The notes under the pieces were generated by a model. It saw only the letters and a list, made by a program, of their open reading frames with translations, ran no database searches and had not been told where the DNA came from. Below are positions 11,461 to 24,404 of a DNA stretch of 64,000 nucleotides, piece by piece; within the stretch, counting starts at the first letter, position 1; every line of letters starts with the position of its first letter. The DNA is from Omphiscola glabra (Eukaryota > Mollusca > Gastropoda > Lymnaeidae). The DNA lies in NCBI GenBank assembly GCA_964017045.1, contig OZ024810.1, forward strand, positions 9,107,562-9,171,561. Direction: 5' to 3'. The translations under genes were made by a program, and so were the position numbers.

Positions 11461-13480
11461 AATTCTCCATCAATAACGGTCCGTAATACATGGCCTAAAA
11501 TGTTGTTTAATTTGGCCCTTTCTAGGGGGTGGGATTAGACCTAGATAGTCTAATCATAGCCACGTGTACCTTAGCAAGGGAAAGAGCTCTAACTCTTATC
11601 ATTTGGCTCGTGAACCCGAGGGGCCATGGGTAGATTTGTCAGTGTGTATAAGTATATGACAGACATTCCTTTTAGCAAAATGCGTTCGATTTAGGCTACT
11701 TGAAAGCCAATGCAATGGGTTCCTTAACCGGAAGGGGGTGGGGTGGAAGGGGGGGAGAGAAGATATCTCTCTTTTTGGGCCCCTGAAATCTAGGGGTCCC
11801 CAAGGGAGGAGACCTGTCAGTGGGTATTATGCCTTTTTAGACAGCCCTGCTCACCAGCCACAAGGCTAAAACAGATATCTCTCCCCTCCCTGCTCCCAGC
11901 ACTTTAAGCTATGTGGCCTATGTCGTCATTTGTGCGGACTGCATCGCGAGGTTGGGTTGGGGGAGGGGGAGTGGCCGCGGTGGTTTGGGGGGGGGGGGGG
12001 GAGGAGAGACTCATCGCCCTTCAAGTTTTTGTCTCGCGCGAGGGAACCGGCACGAGGTCATAACGAGGCCGCGGACTTGATGACCCACATACGGGTTGTC
12101 TAGCCGGTTCCGATAACCGTAACACGGTAAAAAAAATGACTTGGTTCGGACCAGGTCCCTTTTAGTGAAAATTGTCACGGTTTTAAAAACTATATTGTGT
12201 GAGTTGCGTACGGTGGGACAGACGTCTTGGTACTTAAACAACTAGCCATTTCGGCCTGGCAAATGTAAATAATATTGTTTTTCAATACCCTCCAGCGCCA
12301 CATAGGATTAAAAGAAGGTTGTGTGTTTGCGTTGGGGGGGGGGGGGTGTTACAGATTTATGAAAAATAAATTGAATATTAGGAAGGAAATAAAAGCAACA
12401 ATACCGATAGAAATTTAAATTTGACATATGTCCCCCTTCCCCCTCCCCCCACACAGCCCTCTGAACTTAGGTTTTTACGCCCATGATTGTGGCACACACA
12501 CACCGAGTCTGTGTCCGAGGACAAGAAAACAAGGAACCGTTGCTTGAACTTGAACGGTTGAATGAAAGCAGATACAATGGCGCATCACGACACCCCCCCC
12601 CCCCCCACCTTCTCCATCCATATGCACATTTGAATATGACCATACAACTGAAGGAGGCCACGCCAGAGAATCGCATTCTTCTTGTACCTACATTACAAGA
12701 CTGGACACATGAATAGGCCACACGCAAATTTATGGATCATTTTCAATCTTGGATGTTCAACGAGTGCAGAAGCTCGTTTAGGGTAAATTGAGTGCGATTG
12801 TGAAAATACAGGAAGAGAGGGTGGGGGTATGCAAGGGAGCTAAACTTTGGTCTAAATAGGTTGATAAATCTTAACAAAATTAGGTCAACTCTTGATTCAA
12901 CTATTACTTTGAACCATTTGGAATCGTCGGCCAGGGGGAAAAATTATAGTGACACCATCACTTCCGTTGGAAACAATGTGTTGTCTGTCATCAACCACAG
13001 TGCAGAGTCAGTGCAGACGTGTGTCCAACACAGCGTATCACAACCCAGTTACTGCACTAGCTGTAAGGGACATTTTAATGGAACTAATCCCCGAATGTCC
13101 TGTGCGACAAATATATTTAAAAAAAATTTATTTAAATTTTTTTTTTTATAATCTTAAGACCGGGTGGGAAATGTAGCACCTGTACAGTTATGTTCATACT
13201 GAGTTTTAAACTAATAACCCGTTTTTCTATTTTTACTTTTCATTGTCAGTGAAACAAGGAGCTGGTATCGTACATAGAAAGTTAGACCGTTTTTTTCTTG
13301 GTAGTTAGGGGGGGGGGGTTAAGGGCGGGGCTGCAGTCGACCTAATTTGACCTAATTTCATTCATAAAGTTAAAGCTTTTCAAGACACACTGGACCAACA
13401 CTTTTTTTTAGAACGCCCGGTATTTGTGTATCAAATTAATGGACACATTCTCATAGCCGTTGTGAGACAATGTTGATACG
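11460..13480. other. no recognised gene; homopolymer-rich DNA
   Basis: Contains several long G or C runs (near 11988, 12338, 12590 and 13305) but no gene or repeat family that I recognise. Open frames here are short and lack protein-like composition. Confidence 0.45.
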
Positions 13481-13611
13481 GTTACCTTCTTGTGTCCGGG
13501 TTTCCCCGGTCGTGTCCTCCTTTTAGGCCTCTGTCCGGGCGGCTTTCCAGAAATATGGCCTTTGTCCGGGTTTTCACCCTGTCCGTCCCCGATTGATACC
13601 TTCTTACTTAC

Positions 13612-13835
13612 TTTCCCGTGTTATATAGTATTCTATTTTGTGTTATATACTATTCCGTTATCTGTTATATACTATTCCGTTCTTTGTTATATACTATTCC
13701 GTTCTGTGTTATATACTATTCCGTTCTGTGTTATATACTATTCCGTTCTGTGTTATATACAATTGTGTTCTGTGCTATATACTATTGTGTTCTGTGTTAT
13801 ATACTATTCTGTTCTGTGTTATATACAATTGTGGT
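13612..13835. repeat. tandem repeat, 22-bp unit
   Basis: About ten copies around TTATATACTATTCCGTTCTG. The 22-bp period cycles through all three frames, so overlapping frames with the same repeated peptide arise automatically. Confidence 0.92.
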
Positions 13836-13934
13836 CCGTGAATTAACACGCACGCCAGCAATATTTACTCTCCCTCTCCCCCATACCATCATGTGTACAG
13901 AACACTGACTTAATACACGTTTATAACTGAAGCT

Positions 13935-14092
13935 ATTTGGGGATCGCACGACCCTTTCAAAGGGGTCGCCTAAGACCATCGGAAAACACATACTCTACAG
14001 ATATGAAATAGCAACGAACATTTTTTTGTTGTCGCCACCACATGAGGAATTGTATTAAAGGGTCGCGGCATTTAGAAGGTTGAGAACCACTG
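13935..14092. mobile_element. hAT-type MITE, left-truncated
   Basis: Contains GACCCTTTCAAAGGGGTCGC, AAGACCATCGGAAAACACAT and the right terminal repeat GGTTGAGAACCACTG. The left terminal repeat is not recognisable. Confidence 0.75.
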
Positions 14093-14224
14093 ATCTAAGC
14101 ACTTAAGTAATATACAGATTCTCTTCGACGCCGTGGGAGCATATTTGAACATTTACTTGAACAGGTTTTTATTTGAATAATATATCATTTACAGCAAAAC
14201 CGACTGATTAAAATTATCACAAAT

Positions 14225-15010
14225 TATGAACGATCTCCGGGACTCAGCTTCCAATGCATCTCCGGAGCTCCGTATCCGGAAATTTGATCGAAAGAAATTT
14301 CGTCGACGGAAAATTGATCGACGGAAATTTGATCGAACGGAAATTTGGTCGAATCTTTTTTTTAGTTTATACGTTAAAATTGTGCGCAAAATTTCTTTTT
14401 CAGCGCATTATTTTGTTTTACTGTATAGTATAGTGCGTTAAAAAAGAAATTTGACGAAAATTTTAACGTCTGAACTGAAAAAAAGATTCGACCAAATTTC
14501 CGTTCGATCAAATTTCCGTCGATCAATTTTCCGTCGACGAAATTTCTTTCGATCAAATTTCCGGTAACCCCGGAGCTCAGTTTCCAATGCATCTCCGGAG
14601 CTCAGCTTCCAATGCATCTCCGTAGCTCAGCTTCCAATGCATCTCCGGAGCTCAGCTTCCAATGCATCTCCGGAGCTCAGCTTCCAATGCATCTCCGGAG
14701 CTCAGCTTCCAATGCATCTTCGGAGCTCAGCTTCCAATGCATCTCCGGGACTTATCTTCCAATGCATCTCCGGGACTCATCTTCCAATGCATCTCCGGGA
14801 CTTATCTTCCAATGCATTTTCGGAACTCAGTTTCCAATGCATCTTCGGAAAGCCCCTCCCAATAATTCTCCCAGATCACACGATATCTTCGGGGCAACTA
14901 CACATCTTTGGGGCGCACCTTCCAATATAATTCGGGACACACCTTCCAATACATCTTCAGGGCGCACCTCCCAATAGAACTTCGGAGCTAACCTTCTAAA
15001 ACGTCTCCAT
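14225..15010. repeat. 25-bp minisatellite split by a MITE
   Basis: The unit contains CTTCCAATGCATCTCCGGAG. One partial copy lies left of 14276 and the array of about 17 copies continues from 14565, degenerating after 14850. The foldback MITE at 14276-14564 sits inside the array. Confidence 0.92.
14276..14564. mobile_element. foldback MITE (GAAATTTCGTCGACGG family), best copy
   Basis: A 289-bp near-perfect palindrome. It begins CCGGAAATTTGATCGAAAG and ends with the inverse, CTTTCGATCAAATTTCCGG. It encodes no protein. Related copies are at 5722, 7881 and 32897. The target duplication is unclear; a TA-like dinucleotide is possible. Confidence 0.88.
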
Positions 15011-15020
15011 GGAACACCTC

Positions 15021-15023
<3 letters not shown>

Positions 15024-15089
<66 letters not shown>

Positions 15090-15112
15090 TATAATATATA
15101 TATATATATTTA
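15024..15112. repeat. (TA)n microsatellite
   Basis: About 85 bp of nearly uninterrupted TA dinucleotides. Confidence 0.95.
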
Positions 15113-16054
15113 GTGCCAAATATTTAGTTTCAAATATTGGCACACGGCTACCGTTTTTCTTGATCATACTCTTACATACGGAACCGTACCTTAATATCGT
15201 AAGACCAGCGGAGCGAGAAACTGTGAAAACTTTCTCTTTATCTGACGGAGCCCATGCATCGCGCTTTCTATTCTCCGGTTATATTTGGCAAAGTTCAACT
15301 TTGAAAAGATGTGGGACGCCGATTACTCTCAATCTATCTGCTCCTGCCCCCCCCCCCCCTCTTGAACCAAACCACACCACATCTCTGTTTTTAACTCCCC
15401 ATGTCTCTGACAATGGCTTCCCGTCTCTCACCGAAGTCATAGGGCGGAAAAAAAAACAACTTTGGAAGAAAAAAAAAGGGGGGGGGGGGTGTTTAAGAGT
15501 TGGTTTAAAAAAAAATGGGACGTAATGACGTGGCTTTGTGAAACTTTTCTTTTTTTTTTCTTCTTTCTAAAATCCAGGATTAAATTAGGTCATCGGGCGA
15601 CGTGATGTCGTGTGGGGTGTAGGGTGGGGGGAGTGGGTCGAGGGTGCAGCGTTAGTCGTCAGAGCTGAAGTCAGTGTACCAGTACCAGGGAATGGTGGAG
15701 TGCAGTGTCACTTACCGGCTGGATGAGATGCCTCGTGTGTCTCTAAGATTACAGTCACAACAGCATTAGCTCAGTCTCCTTGACCCTTTCGCCCTATGAC
15801 CTCCTCCTCCTCCCTCCCCCCACCCCACGTTTTGGTAACCGATTGAGAGACCCTGTCACACACAGTATTGATTGTCCTGGAGCCTGAGCTTGAGTGCAAT
15901 GAATGAGAGCAAGTACGTCATGCAATATTCAGTCAGAGTACTTGTTTAAAAGCGTCCTCTCTCACTCTCTCTCTCTCACCCTCTCTCATTCTCTCCATCT
16001 TAATCTGCTTCTTGTTTCTAACGCCTGTCTTTCTCAGTACCACCACCCCTATAT

Positions 16055-16125
16055 TTCTGTCCAACAAGCCCCCCCCCCTTTTTTTTTTCTCTCTCCCCTT
16101 CCCTCTCCCCCCCCCCCTTTTTTTT
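16055..16125. repeat. poly-C / poly-T junction tracts
   Basis: Two runs of eight or more C are each followed by eight or more T. The same C-to-T arrangement recurs near 16366, 10170 and 20995. Confidence 0.8.
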
Positions 16126-16145
16126 TGGCTATCATTTCCTTAGTA

Positions 16146-16351
16146 CAGTAGTCGGCAAACTCATTAGTCAAAGAGGTAAAAATTAGCAGCAGGACGATTA
16201 AAAAATGTTGAGAGCCACATTTCTTTTCAAGAAACTCGGTGAAGAACCATGTTCTTCGTAGTCAAAACCGATTTGCGGCCGACTGGCCGAGCCGCCCTCA
16301 GGTCACTATAGAGCCGCATGCGGCACGCGAGCCGCGATTAGCCGACCACTG
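16146..16351. mobile_element. hAT-type MITE, CAGTAGTCGGCAAAC family
   Basis: Begins CAGTAGTCGGCAAACTC and ends TTAGCCGACCACTG. Flanked by CCTTAGTA and CATTAGTA, a 7/8 match to an 8-bp duplication. The inner GC-rich part holds GAGCCGCATGCGGCACGCG. It is distinct from the CAGYGGTTCTCAA family. Confidence 0.85.
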
Positions 16352-16414
16352 CATTAGTACATCGCCCCCCCCCCCCCTTTCACATCCTCCATGTTACCTC
16401 TTCCCCCAAAGTCA

Positions 16415-16675
16415 TGTATCACCTTCTCATGTATCACCTTCTCATGTATCACCTTCTCATGTATCACCTTCTCATGTATCACCTTCTCATGTATCACCTT
16501 CTCATGTATCACCTTCTCTTGTATCACCTTCTCCTGCATCACCTTCTCTTGTATCACCCTCTTATGTATCACCTTCTCATGTAACACCTTCTCATGTATC
16601 ACCTTCTCATGTATCACCCTCTTATGTATCACCTTCTCATGTATCACCTTCTCAGGTATCACCTTCTCATGTATT
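16415..16675. repeat. tandem repeat, 15-bp unit
   Basis: About 17 copies of CACCTTCTCATGTAT. The period is five codons, so several frames stay open on both strands. Confidence 0.95.
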
Positions 16676-16689
16676 CTTTCGCGCCTCTC

Positions 16690-17960
16690 TCACATCATCT
16701 ATAAGCCCTCTTCACACTATCTGTATGCCCTCTTCACACTATCTGTATGCCCTCTTCACACTATCTGTATGCTCTCTTCACAGTATCTGTATGCCCTCTT
16801 CACACTATCTGTATGCCCTCTTCACACTATCTGTATGCCCTCTTCACACTATCTGTATGCCCTCTTCACACTATCTGTATGCCCTCTTCACACTATCTGT
16901 ATGCCCTCTTCACACTATCTGTATGCCCTCTTCACACTATCTGTATGAGCTCTTCACACTATCTGTATGCCCTCTTCACACTATCTGTATGCCCTCTTCA
17001 CACTATCTGTATGCCCTCTTCACACTATCTGTATGCCCTCTTCATACTATCCGTATGCCCACTTCACACTATCTGTATGCCCTCTTCACACTATCTGTAT
17101 GCCCTCTTCACACTATCTGTATGCCCTCTTCACACTATCTGTATGCCCTCTTCAAGCTATCTGTATGCCCTCTTCACACTATCTGTATGTCTTATTCACA
17201 CTATCTGTATGCCCTCTTCACACTATCTGTATGCCCTCTTCACACTATCTGTATGCCCTCTTCACACTATCTGTATGAGCTCTTCACACTATCTGTATGC
17301 CCTCTTCACACTATCTGTATGCCCTCTTCACACTATCTGTATGCCCTCTTCACACTATCTGTATGCCCTCTTCACACTATCTGTATGCCCTCTTCACACC
17401 ATCTGTATGCCCTCTTCACACCATCTGTATGCCCTCTTCACACCATCTGTATGCCCTCTTCACACCATCTGTAAGCCCTCTTCACACTATCTGTATGCCC
17501 TCTTCACACTATCTGTATGCCCTCTTCACACTATCTGTATGCCCTCTTCACACTATCTGTATGCCCTCTTCACACTATCTGTATGCCCTCTTCACACTAT
17601 CTGTATGCCCTCTTCACACTATCTGTATGCCCTCTTCACACTATATGTATGCCCTCTTCACACCATCTGCATGACCTCTTCACACTATCTGTATGCCCTC
17701 TTCACACTATCTGTATGCCCTCTTCACACTATCTGTATGCCCTCTTCACACTATCTGTATGCCCTCTTCACACCATCTGTATGCCCTCTTCACACCATCT
17801 GTATGCCCTCTTCACACCATCTGTATGCCCTCTTCACACCATCTGTATGCCCTCTTCACACTATCTGTATGCCCTCTTCACACTATCTGTATGCCCTCTT
17901 CACACTATTTGTATGCCCTCTTCACACCATCTATACGCCGTCTTCACACAGTAGGCCCCT
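16690..17960. repeat. large 22-bp minisatellite
   Basis: About 57 copies of a unit containing TGCCCTCTTCACACTATC. Variants with ACCATC cluster near 17395-17475 and 17775-17860, showing blockwise homogenisation. Long overlapping open frames are a consequence of the period and are not genes. Confidence 0.96.
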
Positions 17961-18214
17961 ATCACACCATCTGTATGCCCCCTGTACGTCACACCTATGT
18001 CATCTTTCACACCACCCATATATATGTATATAGTTCGTCTGTGACATCGCCCCATGACCAACTTAATGATCGTGCATGCTAATTGTGAACTTGGCATTGG
18101 GTGCGCAGATGGCTGATGAGGCCGATTCTGGCATGAAATGTTCTTGTGCATTGAGTGCAAGGGGTCGATGCCCTCTCCCCTCTTTCCCTTATTACCTCCG
18201 AAATGATTTGTGGT

Positions 18215-18935
18215 TAATTAACGCACACTAATCAACCCACATATAGGTTACTCACACTAATCAACCCAAATATAAGATACTCACACTAATCAACCCACAT
18301 ATATATTTCTCACACTAATCAACCCACATATATTTCTCACACTAATCAACCCACATATAGGTTACTCACACTAATCAACCCAAATATAAGATACTCACAC
18401 TAATCAACCCACATATATATTTCTCACACTAATCAACCCACATATACGATATTCACACTAATCAACCCACATATATATTTCTCACACTAATCAACCCACA
18501 TATATATTTCTCACACTAATCAACCCACATATAAGATATTCACACTAATCAACCCACATATACGTTATTCCCACTAATCAACCCACATATAAGATGCTCA
18601 CACTAATCAACCCACATATAAGATGCTCACACTAATCAACCCACATATATATTTTTCACACTTATCAACCCACATATAAGATACTCACACTAATCAACCC
18701 ACTTATAAGTCTCTCACACTAAGCAACCCACATATACGTTATTCACACTAATCAACCCACATATAAGATGCTCACACTAATCAACCCACTTATAAGATAC
18801 TCACACTAATCACCCCACATATACGTTATTCACACATAATCAACCCACATATAAGATGCTCACACTAATCAACCCACATATAAGATGCTCACACTAATCA
18901 ACCCACATATAAGATACACTAATCAACCCACACAC
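18215..18935. repeat. tandem repeat, ~27-bp unit
   Basis: About 26 copies around CACACTAATCAACCCACATA with variable short spacers such as TAAGATGCT or TATATTTCT. It ends in a short (CA)n. Confidence 0.95.
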
Positions 18936-19229
18936 ACACACGCGTTCCGTTTATCAAAAACTTTGGACTGGTTTTTCAAAATAAAATTACTATAAACAAA
19001 GGTTATTTTTAGCTCCAGAATCTATTTCCAACTATAGCCACCAATTCCGGACACTGGTCAGCACTCCCCTGGAGCCCCTGGTCAGAAGCTAATGTGAATA
19101 ATGCAATAAACCTAGTCCCCTTTATTTCTAGGACAGAAAAGCAAATAATCTGAAAAATTGGGTCAGTGACCCAGTTCTGACTACCGACCTGGAACACGCA
19201 GGGAATGAGGGCAAGTTATTGCTTTTTTT

Positions 19230-19581
19230 TTTTTTGTAGGTCACACTTAACTCTTGGAGCCCCGTCGAAATCAGGTCACTATTACAGGACCCCAGCCAAC
19301 CTACCGTCTGCTCACTGTTTTGGAAACTTTGTTTTTTTGATGAATTTCAACATTTGACTCACTGCTGTGTGTGTGTTGTGTGTGAATTTAGCCGGCTATA
19401 ATTTAACCAAACCAACCGTCATTTTTACCTCCACTGGATTCTATTTTATTGCATCACTGTCGCTGTCACGTTCTGCAGACTCAACACATTTTTTTTTTCG
19501 CCGTGAATATTTTTCCCCCCAGTTTGACACCATTCGTATTGTGGTGGTATTTTGAAACCAATCGTGTGGTCAGTCAGTGAG
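19230..19581 (+). promoter_or_regulatory. candidate 5' untranslated exon ending at a consensus donor
   Basis: GTCAGTGAG followed by GTAAGTGC at 19582 is a near-perfect donor. The preceding 350 bp are mixed-composition unique DNA without repeats. It could be a noncoding RAR exon; there is no direct proof. Confidence 0.22.
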
Positions 19582-19797
19582 GTAAGTGCACTGAAATATA
19601 ATTAGTTCACAATGACTGGGTGCCGTCCATGGCTTGACATTTAAAAAAGTTATGGAATGTTTGGGGCGAATACAAATTTGTTTTGTTTTATTTAATTAAT
19701 GAATGTTAATTTTTAACTTCACCATTATGTTAGTTAAATTGTATGTACAGCGTGGTGAGCCCAGCCCTAGGTTGGGGTACTACGCTATAAAAAACCT

Positions 19798-19825
19798 TAT
19801 AATAATAATAATAATAATAATATAT
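19798..19825. repeat. (AAT)n microsatellite
   Basis: About seven AAT units. Confidence 0.9.
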
Positions 19826-20104
19826 TCTATATAATATAATGAGTTCACAGTGATTGGTAATTTCTATGGAACATAATGAGTTCACAATGACTGTGATATA
19901 TTCTATAGAATATAATTAGTCAACAATGACTGTCGTTGTTGCAATGCTAGATTGGATAGGAACAAATGTTTATTTATTGAATCACCAGTTTTAAAAAATG
20001 GGATGCGGCATTTATATTATATGTATTATTATTATTATTACTTTTAAAAAAAAAGGTTAAAAAAAACCTGAATGTTGTGTTTAAAGCCACACTCCCCAAA
20101 ATTA

Positions 20105-20425
20105 TGGACTGTCGATTTTTTAGCACTCCCGACATTTGAGCATTCTCAAAATTAACACTACAATCTTTTTAGTACTCCCAACTTTAGCACTCCAAACTTT
20201 AGCACTGCAGTCTTTTTAGCACTCCAAACTTAAGCACTGCAGTCTTTTTAGCACTCCAAACTTTAGCACTGCAGTCTATTTAGCACTCCAAACTTTAGCA
20301 CTGCAGTCTTTTTAGCACTCCCAACTTTAGCACTGCAGTCTTTTTAGAACTCCCAACTTTAGCACTCCAAACTTTAGCACTCAAAAACTTTTTTAGAACT
20401 CCCAACTTTAGCACTACACTGGAAA
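20105..20425. repeat. tandem repeat, ~32-bp unit
   Basis: About nine copies of a unit containing CTTTAGCACTGCAGTC and TTTTTAGCACTCC. Confidence 0.9.
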
Positions 20426-21890
20426 GTTTGGGATGCCGTCACTTCTTGAAGCCCTTTCCGCAAGACCTCATTCGTTGATCCACAAGCCCATGGTCAACTT
20501 TCTGCATAATTCCATGTACCCCCCCCCCAACCCCCCAATCTTTCCGCCTTAATTTGAAAAATGTTTCGAAGCATATCTAAAATTAACATATGTAAACGAA
20601 ATTCATACAGGGGACTTCAAGTATCGTAAAAACTTAGTGACAACCCCCTACAGTCTCACAAATAAAAAGAAATTAGGGACGACTTCCAGTTTCACCCCGC
20701 AAATATTGTGATTCTCAAACTGTACAAATATATATACAATTGTCCCGCATGAGCAGGCTTGGGGGTTGAAATTAGTTATGAAATGTTGAGGGGGCGTCGC
20801 ATTGAAATGCAACGTGCTACCAAAATCTTCACCCAGACGCGCGAGGTAAGGGGAGATAAATCACCTCTTTAATTTTCTTTCAATCAGCTTTCAGGCTACG
20901 GTACTTCCTATTGCGTGGCACTGAAAGGCTGTCTCCCCCTAATTAAGTCAACGAACTTCAAAGATTTCTCAAGTCATTTTTCTTTTTGTTTGCACCCCCC
21001 CCCCCTCGTTTTTGTTTTTTGTTTTTTTTGTTTGTTTCCTCTTCTTAGTCCTCAAACAAGACTTTAAAGAGTTTTTAAAAAATCCTTTATATTAACTTCG
21101 TTTTTTTTTTCGTGGCCGGCAGGCAGAATCTTTGGATGGCTAATCGACCCAATTCCCGTCAACCTATCGAGCTGAAACTCGGCACATAGACTCACCATCA
21201 TCATCATCATCATGTCCCTTAATCCGTGGACCGTTGGGGCGTCACAGATGACGTGAAAACTACCCTTCTCCACTCTTCTCTGTTTTCTGCACTTCGCGCA
21301 TAGACTCGCTGATGATGTTAATACATTCTCTCAAATGTTCAGCCCCAACCCCCCCACAAATCAGTTGTACCTGTTTTTTCCCCCCAGGAGAACATGAAGG
21401 CAAATTGCCGGCAACTGCGCTAAATGAAATTCTTAAAACAAAAAATATCGCTACTGCCTTTGGTGCATAGTATTTTCTTTCGCTTTTTGCTAATATTGGG
21501 GGGGGGGGGGGGCGCGGGGGAGGGGGCACTAATAGGGATTCTTATAAAGTGCGTTAGTTGTAAGCATGTTTTCTCAAAATTTTCAGCCCCATTCCCTCAT
21601 TGCTCGATATTACATTTTATAAAGGATTTTTAAGGGGCTGTTGTGAATCTTCGGTTTCTTTAAACAATTGTTAAAAATAATAAAAATTACTGGCAGTCAT
21701 TTGTCTTGAATTATGTTAACATGAATGAAACAATCAAGACAATAGTTTATAGCCTTTATGTATTCCTTCAGTGTCAGAGGAAATCAACGGTAAATAGATA
21801 TTAATGTAACAGATGATTGTTACACAATCATGAATAGTAATACTTACCCGAGAACGATAATGTGACATTAAGTGCGTCATTCAAAGTAAC
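20425..21890. other. no recognised gene
   Basis: Unique-looking DNA with a long G run near 21500 and a CAT/ATC run near 21200. No gene recognised. Confidence 0.45.
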
Positions 21891-21894
21891 TAAA

Positions 21895-22390
21895 AACTGC
21901 CGGCCGTTCGTAGACTTTTCCGGCTGTTTCGTAGCTTTAAGCGGCTGTTTCGTAGCTTTAAGCGGCTGTTTCGTAGACTTTACCGGCTTTACGTAGACCT
22001 AACCGGCTGTTACGTAGACTTTACGGGCTGTTTCGTAGACTTAACCAACTGTTTCGTAGACTTAACCTGCTGTTTTGTAGACTTTTCCGGCTGTTTCGTA
22101 GACTTTTCCGGCTGTTTCGTAGACTGTTCCGGCTGTTTCGTAGACTTAACCGGCTGGTACGTAGACTTTATCGACTTTTTACAGGCCGTGTCGTCTGTTC
22201 ATTGACTACCTGCTGTTCCTTGACTGTACCGGTTGTTCGTAGACTACTGGCTGTTGATAGACTTCCGCTATTCCTGGACAGTACAGACTTTTCGCAGACT
22301 CTGCCGACTGTTCCTAGACTGTGCCGGCTGTTCATAGTATGCCGCCTTTTTGTAGATTGCTAGCTGTTGCTAGACTCTGCCCGCCTACTA
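21895..22390. repeat. tandem repeat, 18-22-bp unit
   Basis: About 20 degenerate copies around CCGGCTGTTTCGTAGACTT. The copies become more diverged after 22170. Confidence 0.88.
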
Positions 22391-22734
22391 AATCTTTTTT
22401 CCCCTGTATATGTCTGTTTGAACACATTTAATACCATCCGTCTTAATTACTTTTTTTGGTGATGATTTCAGAGGAAGAAAGATCTACAAGCGTTTGCACA
22501 ACGTGCGCAACAAGATCTAGAAGATTATAGAAATAAACAGGGAGTCAAAGATCCGATCAAGTGTAGGATACCCAAGACAAGACGACCTCACATGAGTTAG
22601 TCTCAGCAGCCCTCGGCTTATGTTTGTGCCAAGCGACAAGACGTTGATGGTTTCCACAGCAGTTTTCGAGCATGGCTTCTGAAGGATATATGCTGGTGAG
22701 TCGAGATTGGATACAGGGCTTTTTGGAATATGAT

Positions 22735-23690
22735 GAATATTTGACTTCTAGGTCATGAATATTAGATTTTAGGTCATGAATATTAGACTTTAAATCTTGA
22801 ATATTACATTTTAGGTCTTGAATATTAGACTTTAGGTCTTGAATATTAGAATTTAGGTCTTGAATATTTGATTTTAGGTCTTGAATATTAGATTTTAGGT
22901 CATGAATATTAGAATTTAGGTCTTGAATATTTGAACCCATGTCATGAATATTTGACTTTAGGTCATGAATATTAGAGTTTAGGTCATGAATATTAGACTT
23001 AGGTCTTGATTATTAGACTTTAGGTCTTGAATAATAAACTCTAGGTCATGCGTATTAGATTTAAAATCACGAATAATTGACTTAAGATCATGAATATTAC
23101 ACTTTAGATCTTGAATTTTAGATTTTAGGTCATGAATATTAGATTTTAGGTCATGAATATTAGATTTTAGGTCATGAATATTAGATTTTAGGTCTTGAAT
23201 ATTAGATTTTAGGTCATGAATATTAGATTTTAGGTCATGAATATTACATTTTAGGTCATGAATATAAGACTTTAGGTCATGAATATTACATTTTAGGTCT
23301 TGAATATAAGACTTTAGGTCATGAATATTAGATTTTAGGTCATGAATATTAGATTTTAGGTCATGAATATTAGATTTTAGATCATGAATATGAGACTTTA
23401 GGTCTTGAATATTAGACTTTAGGTCATGCGTATTAGATTTAAATTTATGAATATTAGACTTAAGATCATGAATATTAGACATTGGGTCATGAATATTAGA
23501 CGTAAGGTCATGAATATTATATTAGATTTAAAGTCTGAATATTAGACTTAAGGTCATGAATATTAGACTTCAGGTCATGAATTTGACCTTAGGTCATTAA
23601 TATTTGATCTCAGGTCATTAATATTTGATCTCAGGTCATTAATATTTGATCTCAGGTCATGAATATTTGACTTAAAGTCATGAATGTAAG
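22735..23690. repeat. 20-bp minisatellite carrying AGGTCA half-sites
   Basis: About 47 copies of TTAGGTCATGAATATTAGAT. By eye about two dozen copies carry the exact nuclear-receptor half-site AGGTCA, and most others carry AGGTCT. TGACCTTAGGTCA, an everted pair with one spacer base, occurs near 23585. The array ends about 590 bp upstream of the RAR start codon. Minus-strand open frames through it are a by-product. Confidence 0.93.
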
Positions 23691-24280
23691 TGAAGCAGTT
23701 TTCATTGAATAACTTGACTGAAGTCATAAACTGTTTAAGACTCTTAACCTAGACCCAAAAGCCAGACTCAGCAGAATCGCCTGCTGATCTGTGTATTGGC
23801 TGACATCCCTGAGAGGTTCTCAAACTGTGCTCTTCTAACTACAAAAAAAAAGAGCATAGATTCCATGAACGTGCGTTTAACCTTAAAAGAAATTCATTAG
23901 TTATAGTTAAAATTATACAGGGAGGGGTAACATTTTCAGACATCTGCAGAGTTTTTCGTGGAAGGCGGGATGTTTTGGGTGGGGGGGGGGTATTCTTGTC
24001 CTGCCCCTGGGTGGCATCATCGTTAGCCACGCCACCGGAGACAGGTCTTCCTGTTTGTTATACATTGATTGACCAGCTGTGTCAAATTAATGTGCCGAGT
24101 ATTTAGAAAGCTGTTAACAAAAATATTTTTGGGAGTGAGGTTTTCGGGTTTGTTGACCGTGCCTGTATGCAATGACCATCAACTTAAATCTGTGTGTGCG
24201 TCCATCAGGAAGGTGGGGGCTGCCCTGCCATGTCCGCATGCAGGTCCCGCCACTGACCAGCGCTCCCCGGGTCTCGCAGT

Positions 24281-24404
24281 ATGAACTCCAACATGGGGAC
24301 GCAGTCTGCCGGCAGCCACAGCGGCGACAGCAGTAGCAGTGACAACACCTCCAGTAACCATGGCAACAATGGCTCGTCCTCTCTGGCCCATGACATCCAC
24401 GGAG
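24281..24404 (+). CDS. RAR: RAR coding exon 1 (start exon)
   Basis: Encodes residues 1-41 plus one base, beginning [20 protein letters not shown]. An in-frame TGA at 24254-24256 precedes the ATG with no closer in-frame ATG, which supports this start for a transcript that reads through here. The exon probably begins upstream as 5' UTR, perhaps after the acceptor-like TCCATCAG ending at 24208. Donor GGAG/GTACCT. The low-complexity serine and asparagine content is typical of a nuclear-receptor A/B domain and carries no recognisable motif. Confidence 0.8.

Noticed and set aside
16239..18082. 400-residue + strand frames of repeated CPLHTICMPSSHYLYALFTLS-type peptide
   Set aside because: The 22-bp unit (66 bp for a full codon cycle) keeps all three frames open; the same peptide appears in every frame.
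16690..18935. CRISPR-like regular arrays
   Set aside because: Contiguous tandem repeats without spacers in a eukaryotic genome.
22557..23482. Minus-strand frames with repeated SNIHDLK heptapeptide, coiled-coil-like
   Set aside because: By-product of the 20-bp array; interrupted where the array degenerates, no flanking unique exon.
24069..24284. 71-codon + frame overlapping the RAR start region
   Set aside because: Different frame from the RAR exon; likely UTR or intron.
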